Source of the DNA: Pollenia angustigena
Taxonomy: Eukaryota; Arthropoda; Insecta; Diptera; Polleniidae
Direction of reading: 5' to 3'
DNA length: 64,000 nt
NCBI GenBank assembly: GCA_930367215.1
Contig: OV884056.1
Span: 51,708,308-51,772,307, forward strand
How positions within the stretch are numbered: the stretch's first letter is position 1; each line of letters opens with the position of its first letter. Positions 44,259-55,348 of the stretch are shown here, piece after piece. Made by a program: the position numbers and the translations under genes. The notes under the pieces were generated by a model. That model ran no database searches. It saw only the letters and a program-made list of their open reading frames with translations, and was not told the DNA's origin.

Positions 44259-44563
44259 TAGGGTGTTCATTTACTCGCAGTTTTTTTTTGTCGTTTTTTC
44301 TCTTGTGAAATGAATTATTAAATTAAAATTTAACAAAAATATAATCTAAATTACTCACTGAACATGACTGTTTTTTTTTAATTCCAACGGACACATACAT
44401 TTGATTTGTTTATTCGACATAAACCTTTAAAAAAAATTATACATTTAACAGAAATACTTTATATTATTATAATTCAATTAATCGGTACAAATTCTTTGAT
44501 TAATCCTTTAATCGTATTAAATTGTTCAATTAATAGAACAAGAATTAATCGACTGAACACCCA
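44259..44563. mobile_element. Small TAGGGTGTTC hAT-type MITE
   Basis: TAGGGTGTTCATTTACTCG on the left and CGACTGAACACCCA on the right are inverted, and the interior holds ATTAATCG/CAATTAATC words like the TAGGGTATTC family. 305 bp. No duplication seen. Confidence 0.6.
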
Positions 44564-44674
44564 AGTCTTTTTTTTAGGGTCTTGTGGAGAAGGACCTGTT
44601 TCTATTTCATCATGTGTAAAGTAAAGTCACAAAAAATCATAAGCATTAGCTCACCATCATTACTCAAATTAAAA

Positions 44675-44926
44675 AAATCTGGGGCAGCCGATAAATTATT
44701 TTTAATTTCATAATTAAATGTTCTGCAATTTTTGGAGTAAAAAGTGTATCCAAAACTTTGCTGGTTACATTCTCAATGGTTAATTCTGGCAATTCAGGGC
44801 TTAATCTTTGCAACACCTTGAACAATTTCATTTTGATGCTTTGAGTTAATACTGTAGCTGCAATTGCGATATTTGCATATTGTTTTCTCCTTGAGAGAAG
44901 TCTAGCGCCTTGGCAATTGGTTGGTT
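44675..44926 (-). pseudogene. hAT transposase relic
   Basis: On the minus strand one frame reads PIAKALDFSQGENNM, matching the conserved hAT segment P-x-A-x-ALD-x-LQ-x-E. After a frameshift, about 60 open codons follow (ANIAIAATVLTQSIKMKLFK ... VLQRLSPELPELTIENV). The catalytic aspartates and dimerisation domain are not seen. Confidence 0.65.
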
Positions 44927-45555
44927 TAGTTGAACTAAACTTAAATTTATATAAAGTTTAAACTTAATAGCTGTAAATCAGTGCCCCATACATTATATGT
45001 AGTGCAAAAAATAATAATGTGGCAACACTACGATAAATTTTGTAAAATTGATATGGCTTAAATATAATAATCATGTTATTAAATATAATACCGATCAATT
45101 TGATTACATTTTTTGTTTGGTAATAAATAACTGCAGCCAAACACTGGTCAAATTTTATATGGATAAAAGTGTTCGCCAGTACATTTTTGAATAATGATAA
45201 CCTTTAACTGTTTCCAAAAAAAATAATTGTACGAATGAATACGCAATTTTTTAAAGTAATCAAATATAATCAAAAATAATCGTTGAAAATAATCGGATTA
45301 CATTTTGATTCTTTTTGATTATTTTGTAGTAATCGCCGGTATTTCTGATTATTTTTTGATTACTTGTAATCGTAATCAATTAGTAATCATGCAAAACCAA
45401 AAGTAGTCGTAATTGCAATCATTACTTTACCCTTGAAAGAAAAGCAATCTAATAAGTAGTTATTACGATTACTAATCATTACTTAACAGCTATGATTTAA
45501 TTCCTATTTTTTCTTTGATTTTTCACCATTTTGTCAAGAGGACTTGGGGTTTTTA

Positions 45556-46174
45556 TGTGAATAACTACACAATTGAACAATGTGTCGCATCAATTGAACT
45601 TAATTTTTCACAACAATAATCTGCCCCGTATTCACAATTTGATAAAAAGCACTTTAGCCTATTTCCTAACTAACGGCTACGTCAATAAGAAAAACTACAG
45701 GATTTTGGCTGCGGAGCATCCAAGAGTACTTACGGTTTGGTGCAGTTTGTCGTCCGAAAGGATAATTGGCTCATATTTTCATAAAAAGGTGGGGCATTAC
45801 GGTAGATATTCGAATTTTTTTAAGCCAGCTTGGGAAAACCATCCCACCTTGTGTTTCAACAAAATAAAGCGACAACATATCACATATCACAGGTGGCTTA
45901 ATGGCAGAGTTACATATTTGGCGAATGAGCACAAGCGTTTTTAAGTGGTCTTCACGTTTACTAGACTTTGCAGCTACAAAGTTTTCTTTGGGTATATTTG
46001 AATAAAAAAGTGTTTGATAACATGTCAAAATCAATCCCCCAAATAAAAACCAACATTCGAAATGAAATCATGGCCATTACATCTGAAATTTTGCAAAAAT
46101 TGATTGATTTTATATTTAAAGGAGCACGTATGTACAAAGCCGAAAATGGCAACCACTTGCGATATCGTTTTTAA
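45556..46174 (+). pseudogene. Mariner transposase pseudogene, degraded copy
   Basis: Recognisable pieces in order: NYTIEQCVASIELNF (compare RYTIEQCVKVIKYYF at 16030), GYVNKKNYRILAAEHPRVLT then VWCSLSSERIIGSYF (compare GFVNKQNCRIW ... VTVWYGSWAGGIIGPYF), and SFLWVYLNKKVFDNMSKSIP followed by TNIRNEIMAI ... ARMYKAENGNHL, the C-terminal part lost from the first copy. The segments carrying both central aspartates are deleted or scrambled. Ends of the element were not found. It is older than the copy at 13849-16143. Confidence 0.8.
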
Positions 46175-46457
46175 AAATTAAATAAGAAAATATTTTTTAC
46201 AAAATCTGGTTCACATTGTGAAAGGCAAAGTTTATTGAAGAGAGGAGAGAGTAAAATATTACGTTATCTTGCCCTCTCACCAATCAACTCAGACCTTCTG
46301 AAAGAAAACTTTTAATATGTAAACCACTGTTGGGATCTGACAATTCTTAAATTGTACCGTCTCAATGGCAAAATTGTACCAAAATTTCGCTAAATAATAA
46401 AAAATCATACATAGTAAGAATTGATAACACTTTTTTATTTAATAAAAACAAAAACAA

Positions 46458-47060
46458 AACAAGTAAGAAATTATAGTCTGTCAAGGCCGATAATTTGATG
46501 CTCTTCACCACAGTTTATAGACAAATTTTCGAGAGTGAGACCCATGGACAATAATGGACCAAAATTATGTTATGAGGTTAAGATTTATGTAAAATTTGTT
46601 GTGTCGACTATTATTAAGATATCTTCATCTAAATGAGATTTGTTTGCCTTTAAGTGATTTTAGGAAGGGGGTTTATATGGGACCTATAATTAATTTTTGA
46701 CCCATCAGCGCAACCTTTTGTCTTGACAAAGTGGCTATCGTAACAGTTATTGTCGCCAATTTCTATATCAGTGACAACATTTATAAGGCAGTCGTCAAAT
46801 ATGGATCGATTCCAATAACAAATGGTTAGATGATTAAGATTACAATAAAATAAATCTGGTCCAAATTTAATCTAAATACCAACGTTATAGGATGGTTAGT
46901 AGGCACAAATACTATTCCGGAAAGAAGTTTGAATGGGGACATGCAAAATTATAGACCGATTCTCAACATTCTTAGCAGGCTTTGTCCTTATAAATTGAAA
47001 CCTATGTTTAAAATTTCATCTAATTACCTTAAAAATTGCGATCTGTACTTTACGCAGAAG
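46458..47060. repeat. Truncated copy of the ACCGATC dispersed repeat
   Basis: Begins ACAAGTAAGAAATTATAGTC and contains GGTTTATATGGGACCTATAA, ATGGATCGATTCC and AATTATAGACCGATTCTCAA, which mirror the units of the element at 50108-51181. Confidence 0.6.
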
Positions 47061-47070
47061 GTTACATACA

Positions 47071-47305
47071 GGCCTGTTCTGAAAATCACTTTAACACAAA
47101 TCACGTGATTTCAAAACACATGTGCCTACTAAACTCACACGTGTGATATTTTAGTGTCCCGGTTTTGTGTGTTTTGCTATGATCTTCAATTGCCAAAAGC
47201 ACACCGAGAAACACAAAAACGGAATGACTTTCAGAACAACACAAAATCTAACGCGTGATTTCAAAAGCACGTGATTTGAAATCACGTGATTTTCAGAACA
47301 GGCCC
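47071..47305. mobile_element. MITE, GGCCTGTTCTGAAAATCAC family, copy 2
   Basis: Ends GGCCTGTTCTGAAAATCAC and GTGATTTTCAGAACAGGCC are perfect inverted repeats. The interior shares CACACGTGTGATATTTTAGT with copy 1 at 8480-8680. Confidence 0.9.
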
Positions 47306-47585
47306 GATAAACAGACATCAAATTGGCTCAGAAAGTATTATTTTGTAGTGTTACACACATCAGCACAATCGCATAATACCATCACCATTGTGATGTGGGT
47401 ATTAAAATTTAGAAGAAGCAAAATTTTGCCTATATCTCTTTTTTCTCTAAGGCAGACAAAAATGTAGACACTTGGATGACAGAGTCACCAAAACAATCGA
47501 CAAAAGCGGCGATTTGGAGACACATAATCCTAGGTTTCTACAGGGATACGAGAACAATAATTATGTATGTACATATGTACTCTAT

Positions 47586-47730
47586 ATCGACCCCTTTGCG
47601 CGAAATTAACGTATGGTACAGGAGAGCCATTTTTCTACTTTTCTCTGCTATCACTTGCAATATCAAAATGAAAATATACATTAAATTTTTGGAGCAACGA
47701 AGTGGAATTCGCCTACAATATTTTATCAGG
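47586..47730. mobile_element. Decayed TCGACCC-family MITE
   Basis: TCGACCCCTTTGCGCGAAAT then ACGTATGGTACAGGAGAGCC follows the order of the MITE at 24621-24870. The right end is missing. Confidence 0.55.
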
Positions 47731-48189
47731 TGACGTCTTTTTGAATGTAGAACAAGATTGCATCAAAAACTCAATTTCAAAAAAAATGGCATATTCGTTA
47801 ATTAACAATAATACAATTTTTGGTTGTTCTGGTCACGGCTGTTATTAAAATATTGAAAAGAAATCCAACTCAAAGAAATGATAAAACTTCGTGGGTATTT
47901 TTTTTTTAAATTGTACCAAAAAGGTATGAATTGTACCAGTGTACCAATGAAGTTTCGATTGTACCAAATTTGGTACAATTGTACCAAAAATCCCATCAGT
48001 GATGTAAACCCAGAGTAATATTTTGTATTAAAAAAACAATAATAATCGCATAGATAAAAAAAGATTTAATCCAAACTTAAAGTAAAAGGCACTTTCTGTT
48101 TCAACCTCTATAAATCGTTTAACGGTTTTAATAAAACGTATAAAACTTAAGTTCCTAAAAGATTAGAAAGAATATAATTTACAAACTAA

Positions 48190-48317
48190 CTGCCTGTTTG
48201 ACGATTTCGAACGTCAATGTTCGCATAGAAAATTATATTTTAAACAAAAACAAAACTCTAAAATTGGTTTTTGTTTTAAATGGAATTTTCTATGCGAACG
48301 ATAACGTTCGAAAGCTG
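48190..48317. mobile_element. MITE, CTGCCTGTTTGACGATTTCG family, copy 2
   Basis: Bounded by TAA-CTGCCTGTTTGACGATTT and AACGTTCGAAAGCTG-TTA. The internal arms TTCGCATAGAAAATT and AATTTTCTATGCGAA pair perfectly. Related to 12393-12488. Confidence 0.65.
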
Positions 48318-48319
48318 TT

Positions 48320-48869
48320 AGATTGTAATATTAATCAATTTATTTAATTTAGCATTGCGCGATGGTTACCCTCTCATTCATGCATTTTCAATTTAACAAC
48401 CCTAAACTATTTTAAACTTTGCTGTTTATTAAAGCATATTTCTGTGCGCTAAAATTGTAGGTAAGTTTAGACCAGGGTATGAAAGCAAACGAAATATTTT
48501 GGAAACATTTGCAAAATTAACAAAACTTTTAAAATATTAATTTAATCGTTTTATTACTGAGCAAAACCTAAAAAAATACTTTTTAAGTGACAACAAAAGT
48601 GCAAACAAAGTGCTTTTATAAGTATGTATATATTTATATATATTAAGCTGCTTTTCACTCATCTGAATTCTATAATCTAGCATTGCAATCGTACATTTGA
48701 GAACAAAACAAATGTCGAAAAGTATTTTGTGAATGATTAATTTTGTTTTTTTTTTTTTTTACTAACATTTATATATTTCGATTTTTATTTGGTTTTTCGA
48801 TTTGTAAATACTAAAACTTAATTAACTTTAATAAAAACAAAAATCTTTATTTAATAAAATTGTATTTGT
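48320..48869. other. AT-rich spacer
   Basis: No gene or repeat family recognised. Confidence 0.4.
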
Positions 48870-49430
48870 CATTCTTGATAAATACACTGACTGTAAGAAA
48901 AGATAAACTCACTGTTTTTTGTTGTTGTTTTGCTTAAGCTTTGATATTGTTACAAGTAAAACTGTTGCTTATAATTCTTATTCACTTAACATTTTTTTTT
49001 TTTTGTATAATATCTTTAGTTTTTCTTCCAATTGTAGTGGAGAATGTAAGAGGAGATAAGCTCACTGCAATTAAGAGACTTTTTTTAGTGTTTGCAATTC
49101 TCATTCACTCTGCGGTTTTATTTGCTAATAAATTTGGCTTTTCAGAAATTTTTTGGGATATTATTTTATGATGATCTGGCCTTAGCAACCAGTGAAATGC
49201 GCCTAGAAACTAATGGTGTTTTCTTTGCTCCAAAAAAAATTTGACACTTTTTGTTTAACAAAAATGCAATTTGGTGTCTGTTTCTTAAATATTTTGCTCC
49301 TGAAAAGGGTGGCTTGTTTTATTCTAAAAAACTCACTATTTTCGGGAGCAACAACAATAAATTTCAGTGTATTTATCAAGAATAAAAATTGGGAATTAAG
49401 CAAGACAAACAAAATCTTTTTTATTACTTT
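48870..49430 (-). repeat. Dispersed repeat family A, copy 4 (inverted), interrupted by a half MITE
   Basis: Reverse-strand landmarks TCTGGCCTTAGCAACCAGTG and TATTTATCAAGAATAAAAAT appear in inverted order relative to copy 1, followed by GGGAATTAAGCAAGACAAAC. A duplicated inner segment (CTTTAGTTTTTC and the TGTAGTGGAGAATGTAAGAG block with two ATAAACTCACTG/ATAAGCTCACTG motifs) makes it longer than other copies. Confidence 0.75.
49211..49356. mobile_element. Half copy of the ATGGTGTTTTC foldback MITE
   Basis: AATGGTGTTTTCTTTGCTCC ... ATGCAATTTGGTGTCTGTTT ... AAAGGGTGGCTTGTTTTATT matches the left arm and loop of 35491-35711. It interrupts family A between CTAGAAACT and CAATAAATTTCAG. Confidence 0.75.
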
Positions 49431-49518
49431 GGGAGTAGAAATATTACTATGATAACAAGCAAAAATATTTACAAGAATAATATCACTTATATGAGTAGTA
49501 AATGAATTGAAGCACAGC

Positions 49519-49993
49519 CGCGAATAACGTTGTAAAAGCCACTTTTTGCAAAATCATTTTTTTTTGCAAATTATCGTTAACATTACTCTTTTACATTGTT
49601 TTAACCTTAAATCACCCAAAAGATGCACCATAACGCCTTCGAAATGACATACAAAGAGTCAACTAGTGGAAGAACGTTGTAAGTTACTAAAAATATGATA
49701 CAATTCAATGGTTTTATAAATTGGAATAACATTTTAAAAGCCGCTCGCGTTGTGGAAAAACGTTTTAAATGACATCGCGATTGTGGATATGAAACGTTTT
49801 TCCACTAAAAAAATGTTATAAACTGCAAATTGGCATTTTATTTTAAACTCAAATATTTTGCGTACAAGTTTTTATTATCATTAATTTTGATAATTTAAAA
49901 AAAAAAATTTAAAATAAGTAATCCTGCCTTTTAAAAGCTTTTTTTTGCTCTCCTGAAAAATAATTATTTTGTCACTTACAACGTTATTTGCAA
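49519..49993. mobile_element. MITE-like element, GCGAATAACGTTGTAA ends
   Basis: GCGAATAACGTTGTAA at the left and TTACAACGTTATTTGC at the right are inverted with one mismatch. AACGTTGTAAG occurs again at 49672 and AACGTTTTTCCAC-like words near 49790. Non-coding. Confidence 0.55.
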
Positions 49994-50107
49994 GTGTTTG
50001 CGAAAAGTTTTTTCTCCAAGCTTTTCAATTTCGTACACTTTGTTTCTTGTTTAGCAGCGTACGTTTAAAATAATGTACGTGTTGTGCTTAAAGACAAAAA
50101 AAAAAAA

Positions 50108-51181
50108 ACAAGTTAGAGTGCTAAATTCGGCTGTGCCGAATCTTTGATACCCTCCACCGACAGTTCGAATGTTTAAGGAGTAATATCTGTATGATGTTAT
50201 TATTATCTTAAACTGTGACGATTTGTTATTAATTATGGTTTTAGGCGACTAAACTGTTTTCCGGTAGTAGGGTTTATATGGGGCCTAAGGTAAATTATGG
50301 ACCGATCATCACGAAATTTCACAGCGTCATTTCTAGTTCCTTTAAAACTGTGACGTACCAATTTCTGTTATGATAGCATTATTAATTATGGTTTTAGGTG
50401 TACTAAACTGTTTTCCGGGAGTAGGGTTTCTATGGGGCCTATGGTAAATTATGTACCGATCTTTACGAAATTTCACAGTATCATTTATAGTCCTATAAAA
50501 CTGTGACAAGGCAAAATTTGTTATGATTGCAGTATTTTTTACGGTTTAAGGCGCACTAAACTCTTTTCCGGTAGTAGGGTTTATATGGGGCCTAAGATAA
50601 ATTATGGACCGATCGTCACGAAATTTCACAGTGTTATTTCTGGTGCTAAAAAATTGTGACGCTAGCGTTATTTTTTGCGGTTTTAGGCGTACTAAACTGT
50701 TTTCCGGGAGTAGTGTTTATATGGAGCTTAGGGTAAATTATGGACCGATCTTCACGAAATTTAACAGCGTGATTTCCAGTCAAATAAAACAAATTTTCGC
50801 TTTGTTCCAGCATTTATGTTATTTTTTGTAATAAAATTATCAATTTTTTTAGGTGGTGGTTCCACATTTTGATTCATAGCTCTGGTCCTACTGAACCGAT
50901 TTTGCTGGATTTCAATCCCAAACTGTTTAGGATAACTACAAGCAATTTGGCACCAAGTTTGTTCATTTCTTTTGAGTTGTTCGAAAGTGAGCGTGTTTTC
51001 AACAGACGGACAGACGGACAGTCGGGCAGACAGATGGACATGGCTAAATCGACTTAGAATTACTCAAGGACCCAGAATATATATACTTTATGGGGTCTGA
51101 GATGAATAATAAAAAAGTTTCACACGGAATGACAAACTTAATATACCCTCTTCACAACTAATTGTGGTGGAGGGTATAAAA
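50108..51181 (+). mobile_element. Dipteran-type dispersed repeat with four internal ~154-bp units
   Basis: Starts ACAAGTTAGAGTGCTAAATT then CGGCTGTGCCGAATCTTTGA and ATACCCTCCACC, and ends GGTGGAGGGTATAAA, so the ends are partly inverted. Units begin at CCGGTAGTAGGGTTTATATG (50261), 50415, 50568 and 50704, each with GGTAAATTATGGACCGATC. Near the 3' side lies ACGGACAGACGGACAGTCGG followed by ATATATACTTTATGGGGTCT, a combination widespread in fly genomes. Possibly related to the (GTCY)n-containing mini-me class; that link is an inference. Confidence 0.75.
50261..50840 (+). repeat. Four tandem units, ~154, 153, 136 bp apart
   Basis: Each unit has GTAGGGTTTATATGGGGCCT (with small changes), TTATGGACCGATCWTCACGA, AAATTTCACAG and a GACTGTT-like AAACTGTGAC. 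The last unit is truncated after TTCACGAAATTTAACAGC. Decayed relatives outside the element lie at 16200-16640 and 46458-47060. Confidence 0.8.
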
Positions 51182-51486
51182 AACTATATTGCAAAATTAT
51201 TGTCAGTGTATTTGTTTGCTTCTTGTTTTACTCACTGCAAAGTACAAAACAAATGGTTTGAAAGCGTTTGGTTTTGCTTATTTTCGAACTCTGGTTTTCA
51301 CTTAACTACTACATTATTATGTCGTTTTCGTAACGAACAATAGAAGAATAGATAAGATGTCGAACCTTTTTTTGTTTTAAGCGATGAGTTATCTTTTGCT
51401 AAAAAAGAATGTGCAAAAACAGACGTTGTTGTTTAAAAAAAATAGCCGTTTTTATATAAATTATTTAGACATTTGCAAAAGTTGTT

Positions 51487-52150
51487 TCTGCTAACAAGCA
51501 AGAGTACTATATTCGGTTTTGCTGAATCTTATATACCCTTCACCATTGTACGATAAGAACATTAAGTTATTTAAATGACCATTAACGCACGTGGCCAAAA
51601 AAGTATTTAAATAATATATACAGATATTGATTATGGTTGTTCGTTTAATGCACATTTCTCTATTTAAGCGGCAAAACATGTATGTGTGTTTGTTATAAGA
51701 AAAAAAATGCAAAAAAGGTCAACACTTTTAATTAAAAAAAAAAAACATCGAGAAAAAAATTAGAAGCAGCCGTATTTTTTTGCTCATATCTCAGCCTTTT
51801 GCAAGTCGAATTTCAACTGAAAACTTGAATGGAGTATATCAGGACTGTTAAACATTCCAATCGAAATATTTTAAATTTCCTAGTTGCAATTCCGATTTTA
51901 ATTGTTTTAGCTACTGTAATTACATTTTCGTTTTTGGAGAAAAAAAGACGGACTTTCTTCCACTTTCGATCGGAGTTGATTTCTTTGATAGGCCGGAATG
52001 TGACAAACAACCTAATTCGTTCCTAATTGGACAGACAGACGTCGTGTAATCAACTTTGCTACTTTTAATGACCCAGAATATGTATAATTTATGGGGTCTA
52101 AGATCAATATTGAACAAATTATAAGCCTATATATTGCCTCTTCTTTTGAG
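51487..52150 (+). mobile_element. Second, diverged copy of the same dispersed repeat
   Basis: Opens CAAGAGTACTATATTCGG, continues TTTTGCTGAATCTTATATAC and CCTTCACC; later GGACAGACAGACGTCGTG and ATAATTTATGGGGTCTAAGA. The internal 154-bp units are absent. The 65-codon frames inside have no motif. Confidence 0.65.
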
Positions 52151-52375
52151 GTGAAATAAAAATAAAGGTAAACAAACGTTCTTTTATCTGTAGCAATTTT
52201 ATTAATTGTGCTTTATAACAAAATCCATTCTCAGCATGCAAAATGTATCGAATTTGTAATGAGTAATTTTTTTTTTTGTTGTGTAAAATTTTATCGATGC
52301 CGAGTTCCTTAAAAATGCGCAGAGCAAAAATGTGTCCAAATATTCGAAATTTTTGATAAGATTTTTCATTAAAAT

Positions 52376-52593
52376 CAAGGCGAACTCATTACAGGTGCCC
52401 TGCTGATAACTTTATTTTTAGCTTTAGCATTGTTGGATGCCAAAATTTTGCTTATTTTCTTTGCAAGTGTTTTTTTGTGTGTCCATTTTTTGACATTGTA
52501 CAATGATTTCACAACAACAACAAAATTTCTTGTGGTTTTTGTAGGAGTTGCACTTGTTGTGGAATCGAGATTACCTGTAAAGAATTCCCCTTG
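52376..52593. mobile_element. MITE, CAAGGCGAACTCATTACAGG family, copy 2
   Basis: Ends CAAGGCGAACTCATTACAGG and CCTGTAAAGAATTCCCCTTG; interior CATTGTACAATGA and TTTTTGTAGGAGTTGCACTT as in copy 1 at 42917-43115. Confidence 0.85.
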
Positions 52594-52599
52594 ACGAAA

Positions 52600-53520
52600 A
52601 TAAATATAACATAATATTTAACATGTATGACATACATTTTTTTCAGTTGTTAATTTTCTTTTCTCAAATTTGAAACAAAATGTTAATTTTAATTAAAATC
52701 CGATTTTTATTAATTCATAATATGGGTAAATCCAAAGTGTTGAACGTGACAGTCGTACGCATCAAAAATGCAATAACATTTTAAACAACAAATACTTTTA
52801 CGTTCTCTTAACCCTTAAATTATAGCACTAAGAAAGCACTATTATCTATGCTAAAGTATTTTCTTTTTTAAGCTAAAATCTAGGTCGATACGTGACATTT
52901 CGAACGTGAAATTTTTTCCGTAATAATTTAACTGAATAATGATTAAAATAAAATAGAAATTTACCAATGATCCGAATAACATATTTCTCTTTAAACTCTT
53001 ACTTAGATTACAGACCGTGCAAGAAATTTTTTTTGAAATAACTTTTATCAAATATCACATCTTCTAAGAAAGATAAATATTAAAGAAAACATACAATAAA
53101 ACATTCTCACATATAAGAAATTACGTTTGCACAACTTTGCAGTCTGATTGTTCATCTAAGTGAACAAATTTATGGGTAAATTTATAAAATTAGTAAAATC
53201 TAAATATTTCTCTTTAACAATATCGTAAAATAATCAGCTTTTAATAACTTTAAAATTTTCGTTCACGGTGCACCTTTTGACGGAAATGACGATTTATTGA
53301 AAATCCCGATTTTATATAGATTCGAAAAAAAAATTTGATTTTAAGTCGATAACAAACTTTGCGACGACTCAAATGAAAGTTAAATAAATTTAAATTAAAA
53401 AGCCAATACCTGCTGGTGATATAATGAATATTCGTTTTGCCAAGCATTCGCCTATTTGATGACATTCGTATTCGAATTTGCTAAATTTAAGCGAATATTT
53501 CACAAATATTTAAGAAAAAC
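52600..53520. other. AT-rich spacer, no gene seen
   Basis: No repeat family or coding motif recognised. Confidence 0.4.
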
Positions 53521-53760
53521 AACGATGTCCGTCCGTCCGTTCTTCTGTCCTTCTGTCTGTTTGACAGTTTCTTTGTCCGTGTGTTTGTTGAAATCGACTT
53601 TTCGAAGACCCAAATTATAATGGGTAATAGGTTGCTATTTATTTATAATACGTATTGTCCGGAGAAGTTTTGCATTGAAATACAGCCAGTTAGGTTTTCA
53701 AAAAACTGAGATATGAGCACAAAACCAGGAGTAACCCATAAAACGGCACTTTTTAAGTCT
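53521..53760 (-). repeat. (GTCY)n proto-microsatellite segment
   Basis: TGTCCGTCCGTCCGTTCTTC then TGTCTGTTTGACAG, followed by GAAATCGACTTTTCGAAGAC and CTGAGATATGAGCACAAAAC. The same order recurs at 54095-54240, so both are pieces of one dispersed repeat related to the GACAGACGGACA part of 50108-51181 in reverse sense. Confidence 0.55.
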
Positions 53761-54094
53761 TTAGTTTTAATTTGTTAATTTTTATATTCCTCACCACAGG
53801 TGGAAAGAGTGTTTTTAAATTTTTCATTCTTGATTTTTATTTTTACAATTCAATTCAACTCAATTCTTTATTTACCATTTAATATAACGTACACCAATCA
53901 TCCATCTTAAACCTAATTTATCTAAAGAGTTAAGAAATTTTAAATCCTTTTCTACTTTGTTCTAATAAACTATTTGAAAAATGGACACAAGCTATTTATA
54001 ATATCACTAGTTTTTCTTTTCGTTTTTAATGAACCTATAAACTATATTTATTTTGGGTCCTTATACGTTTATTTAAGTTAGAAGTTGATTTAAC

Positions 54095-54240
54095 AATGTC
54101 CGTCTGTCTGTCTGTCCGTTGTAATGGGGTTTCCGAAGACCCCAAATATGATGGGGACTAGATTGTTGTATATTTATGTCACATAAACTCTGTAAAATTT
54201 TTTTAATAAAAAAAAATTCCTAACTGAGATATGAGCAATT
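54095..54240 (-). repeat. Second (GTCY)n segment
   Basis: TGTCCGTCTGTCTGTCTGTC then TTTCCGAAGACCCCAAATAT and CTGAGATATGAGCAATTAAC; collinear with 53521-53760. Confidence 0.55.
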
Positions 54241-54459
54241 AACCTCGGTTGCCACTATGTTTTGTCATCAAATTGCGTTGTTGTTGCTATTTTATTTTAG
54301 TGTGAACAGTTTTTTTTTGGCATTTTTTTACACATAAGAAATACATACATGATTTGCCCCTAAAATAGAGAAATGCGTTTAAAACATGTTAATGTTCTCA
54401 ACATAATTTTTTTTTATTTAATTCTGTTTGATAGTGTGTGTAAGTAGGTAAGTGCCCAA

Positions 54460-55246
54460 CACCCAACAAACACGAAGTCAAACCTTTGATATGAAATGAC
54501 TTTATCATTTGACATCAAACACAATTCTCAAACGTTTTTCAATTGTTTGATTTAACATTTAAAATCAAATTGATAATGAATTGAAAATAAACATTTGATA
54601 TCAAATGTTTTATCAATTTGATGTCAAATGTTAAATTCAAATCAAAAATAGACTTGGCAACACTAAAGCGCAAAAAGCATTAAAAATGGCGATTAAAGTG
54701 ACATTTTTTACTTTGTGGTTACATGTGTTTTACTATTAAAAATAAATTTTAATAAATTTTGTGAAAAATAAAAATTATTTGTGAGTAATAACAACGATTA
54801 AAAATACGAAAAAAAAGGAAAATAAAACGGGAAAGTGGAGAAAGTTTGTTGAACGATCGCGGTGCTACAATCCTCAAAATAAAAGGAAGCCAAGTAGTTT
54901 GTCTTTCCAAGAATTAGAGGACGGAAAAAACATTATTTCATCTTTTAGCTATGGTGCCGAATGTTTATCTCACAGTTTATTTAAATAAATAATAAATTTA
55001 AATTAAAAAAAAAAATATTTTTTTATTTATATTCCACATTGTATTATAATCCACATTAGAAGAACATTTGAGAATTACGTTTGAATGCAAGTTGAAAATA
55101 AAGGGATTTTTCAATTTGAAAATAAATTCCCCTTTTTGTTTAGAACGCTATGATTTTCAAATCATTATCAAACGTTTGTCGTTTGAGAAAACGTTTGATT
55201 TCAAAACATTGGCAATTTGAAATCAAACCTCCGTGTTTGTTGGGTG
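54460..55246. mobile_element. 787-bp element, CACCCAACAAACACG ends, TTTGAT/ATCAAA repeats
   Basis: The 15-bp terminal repeat CACCCAACAAACACG is perfectly inverted at the right. About 190 bp on the left and 120 bp on the right are full of CATTTGATATCAAA-like words. The core (54660-54960) is different in base composition and contains a short frame GKWRKFVERSRCYNPQNKRK then PSSLSFQELEDGKNIIS that I do not recognise. No target duplication found. Confidence 0.75.
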
Positions 55247-55348
55247 GTCTAAGGCATTGCAAAGTTAATTATAGCACTCTCACTTTTTTTTCACTTTCAC
55301 CTTAAATTAGTTAAATATAAAATTTGAAGCAATTTCTGCGAATTCAAT

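Larger units (their letters stand above)
43489..45488 (-). mobile_element. 2-kb hAT-like element with GATTAC-rich ends
   Basis: The ends TGTTAAATATCGATTACGAT and, inverted, TGTTAAGTAATGATTAGTAA lead into ~230-bp zones packed with GTAATCGTAATCA-type words at 43495-43720 and 45250-45485. A minus-strand transposase relic is inside (44675-44926), and a smaller TAGGGTGTTC element is nested at 44259-44563. Target duplication is not clear. Confidence 0.7.
46325..48001. mobile_element. hAT element with 8-bp duplication, mosaic interior
   Basis: The ends CACTGTTGGGAT and, inverted, CACTGATGGGATTTTTGG are flanked by ATGTAAAC at 46317-46324 and 48002-48009. Subterminal AAATTGTACCA repeats occur on both sides. 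The 1677-bp interior contains a dispersed-repeat copy (46458-47060), a GGCCTGTTCTG MITE (47071-47305) and a decayed TCGACCC MITE (47586-47730). No transposase was recognised. Confidence 0.9.
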
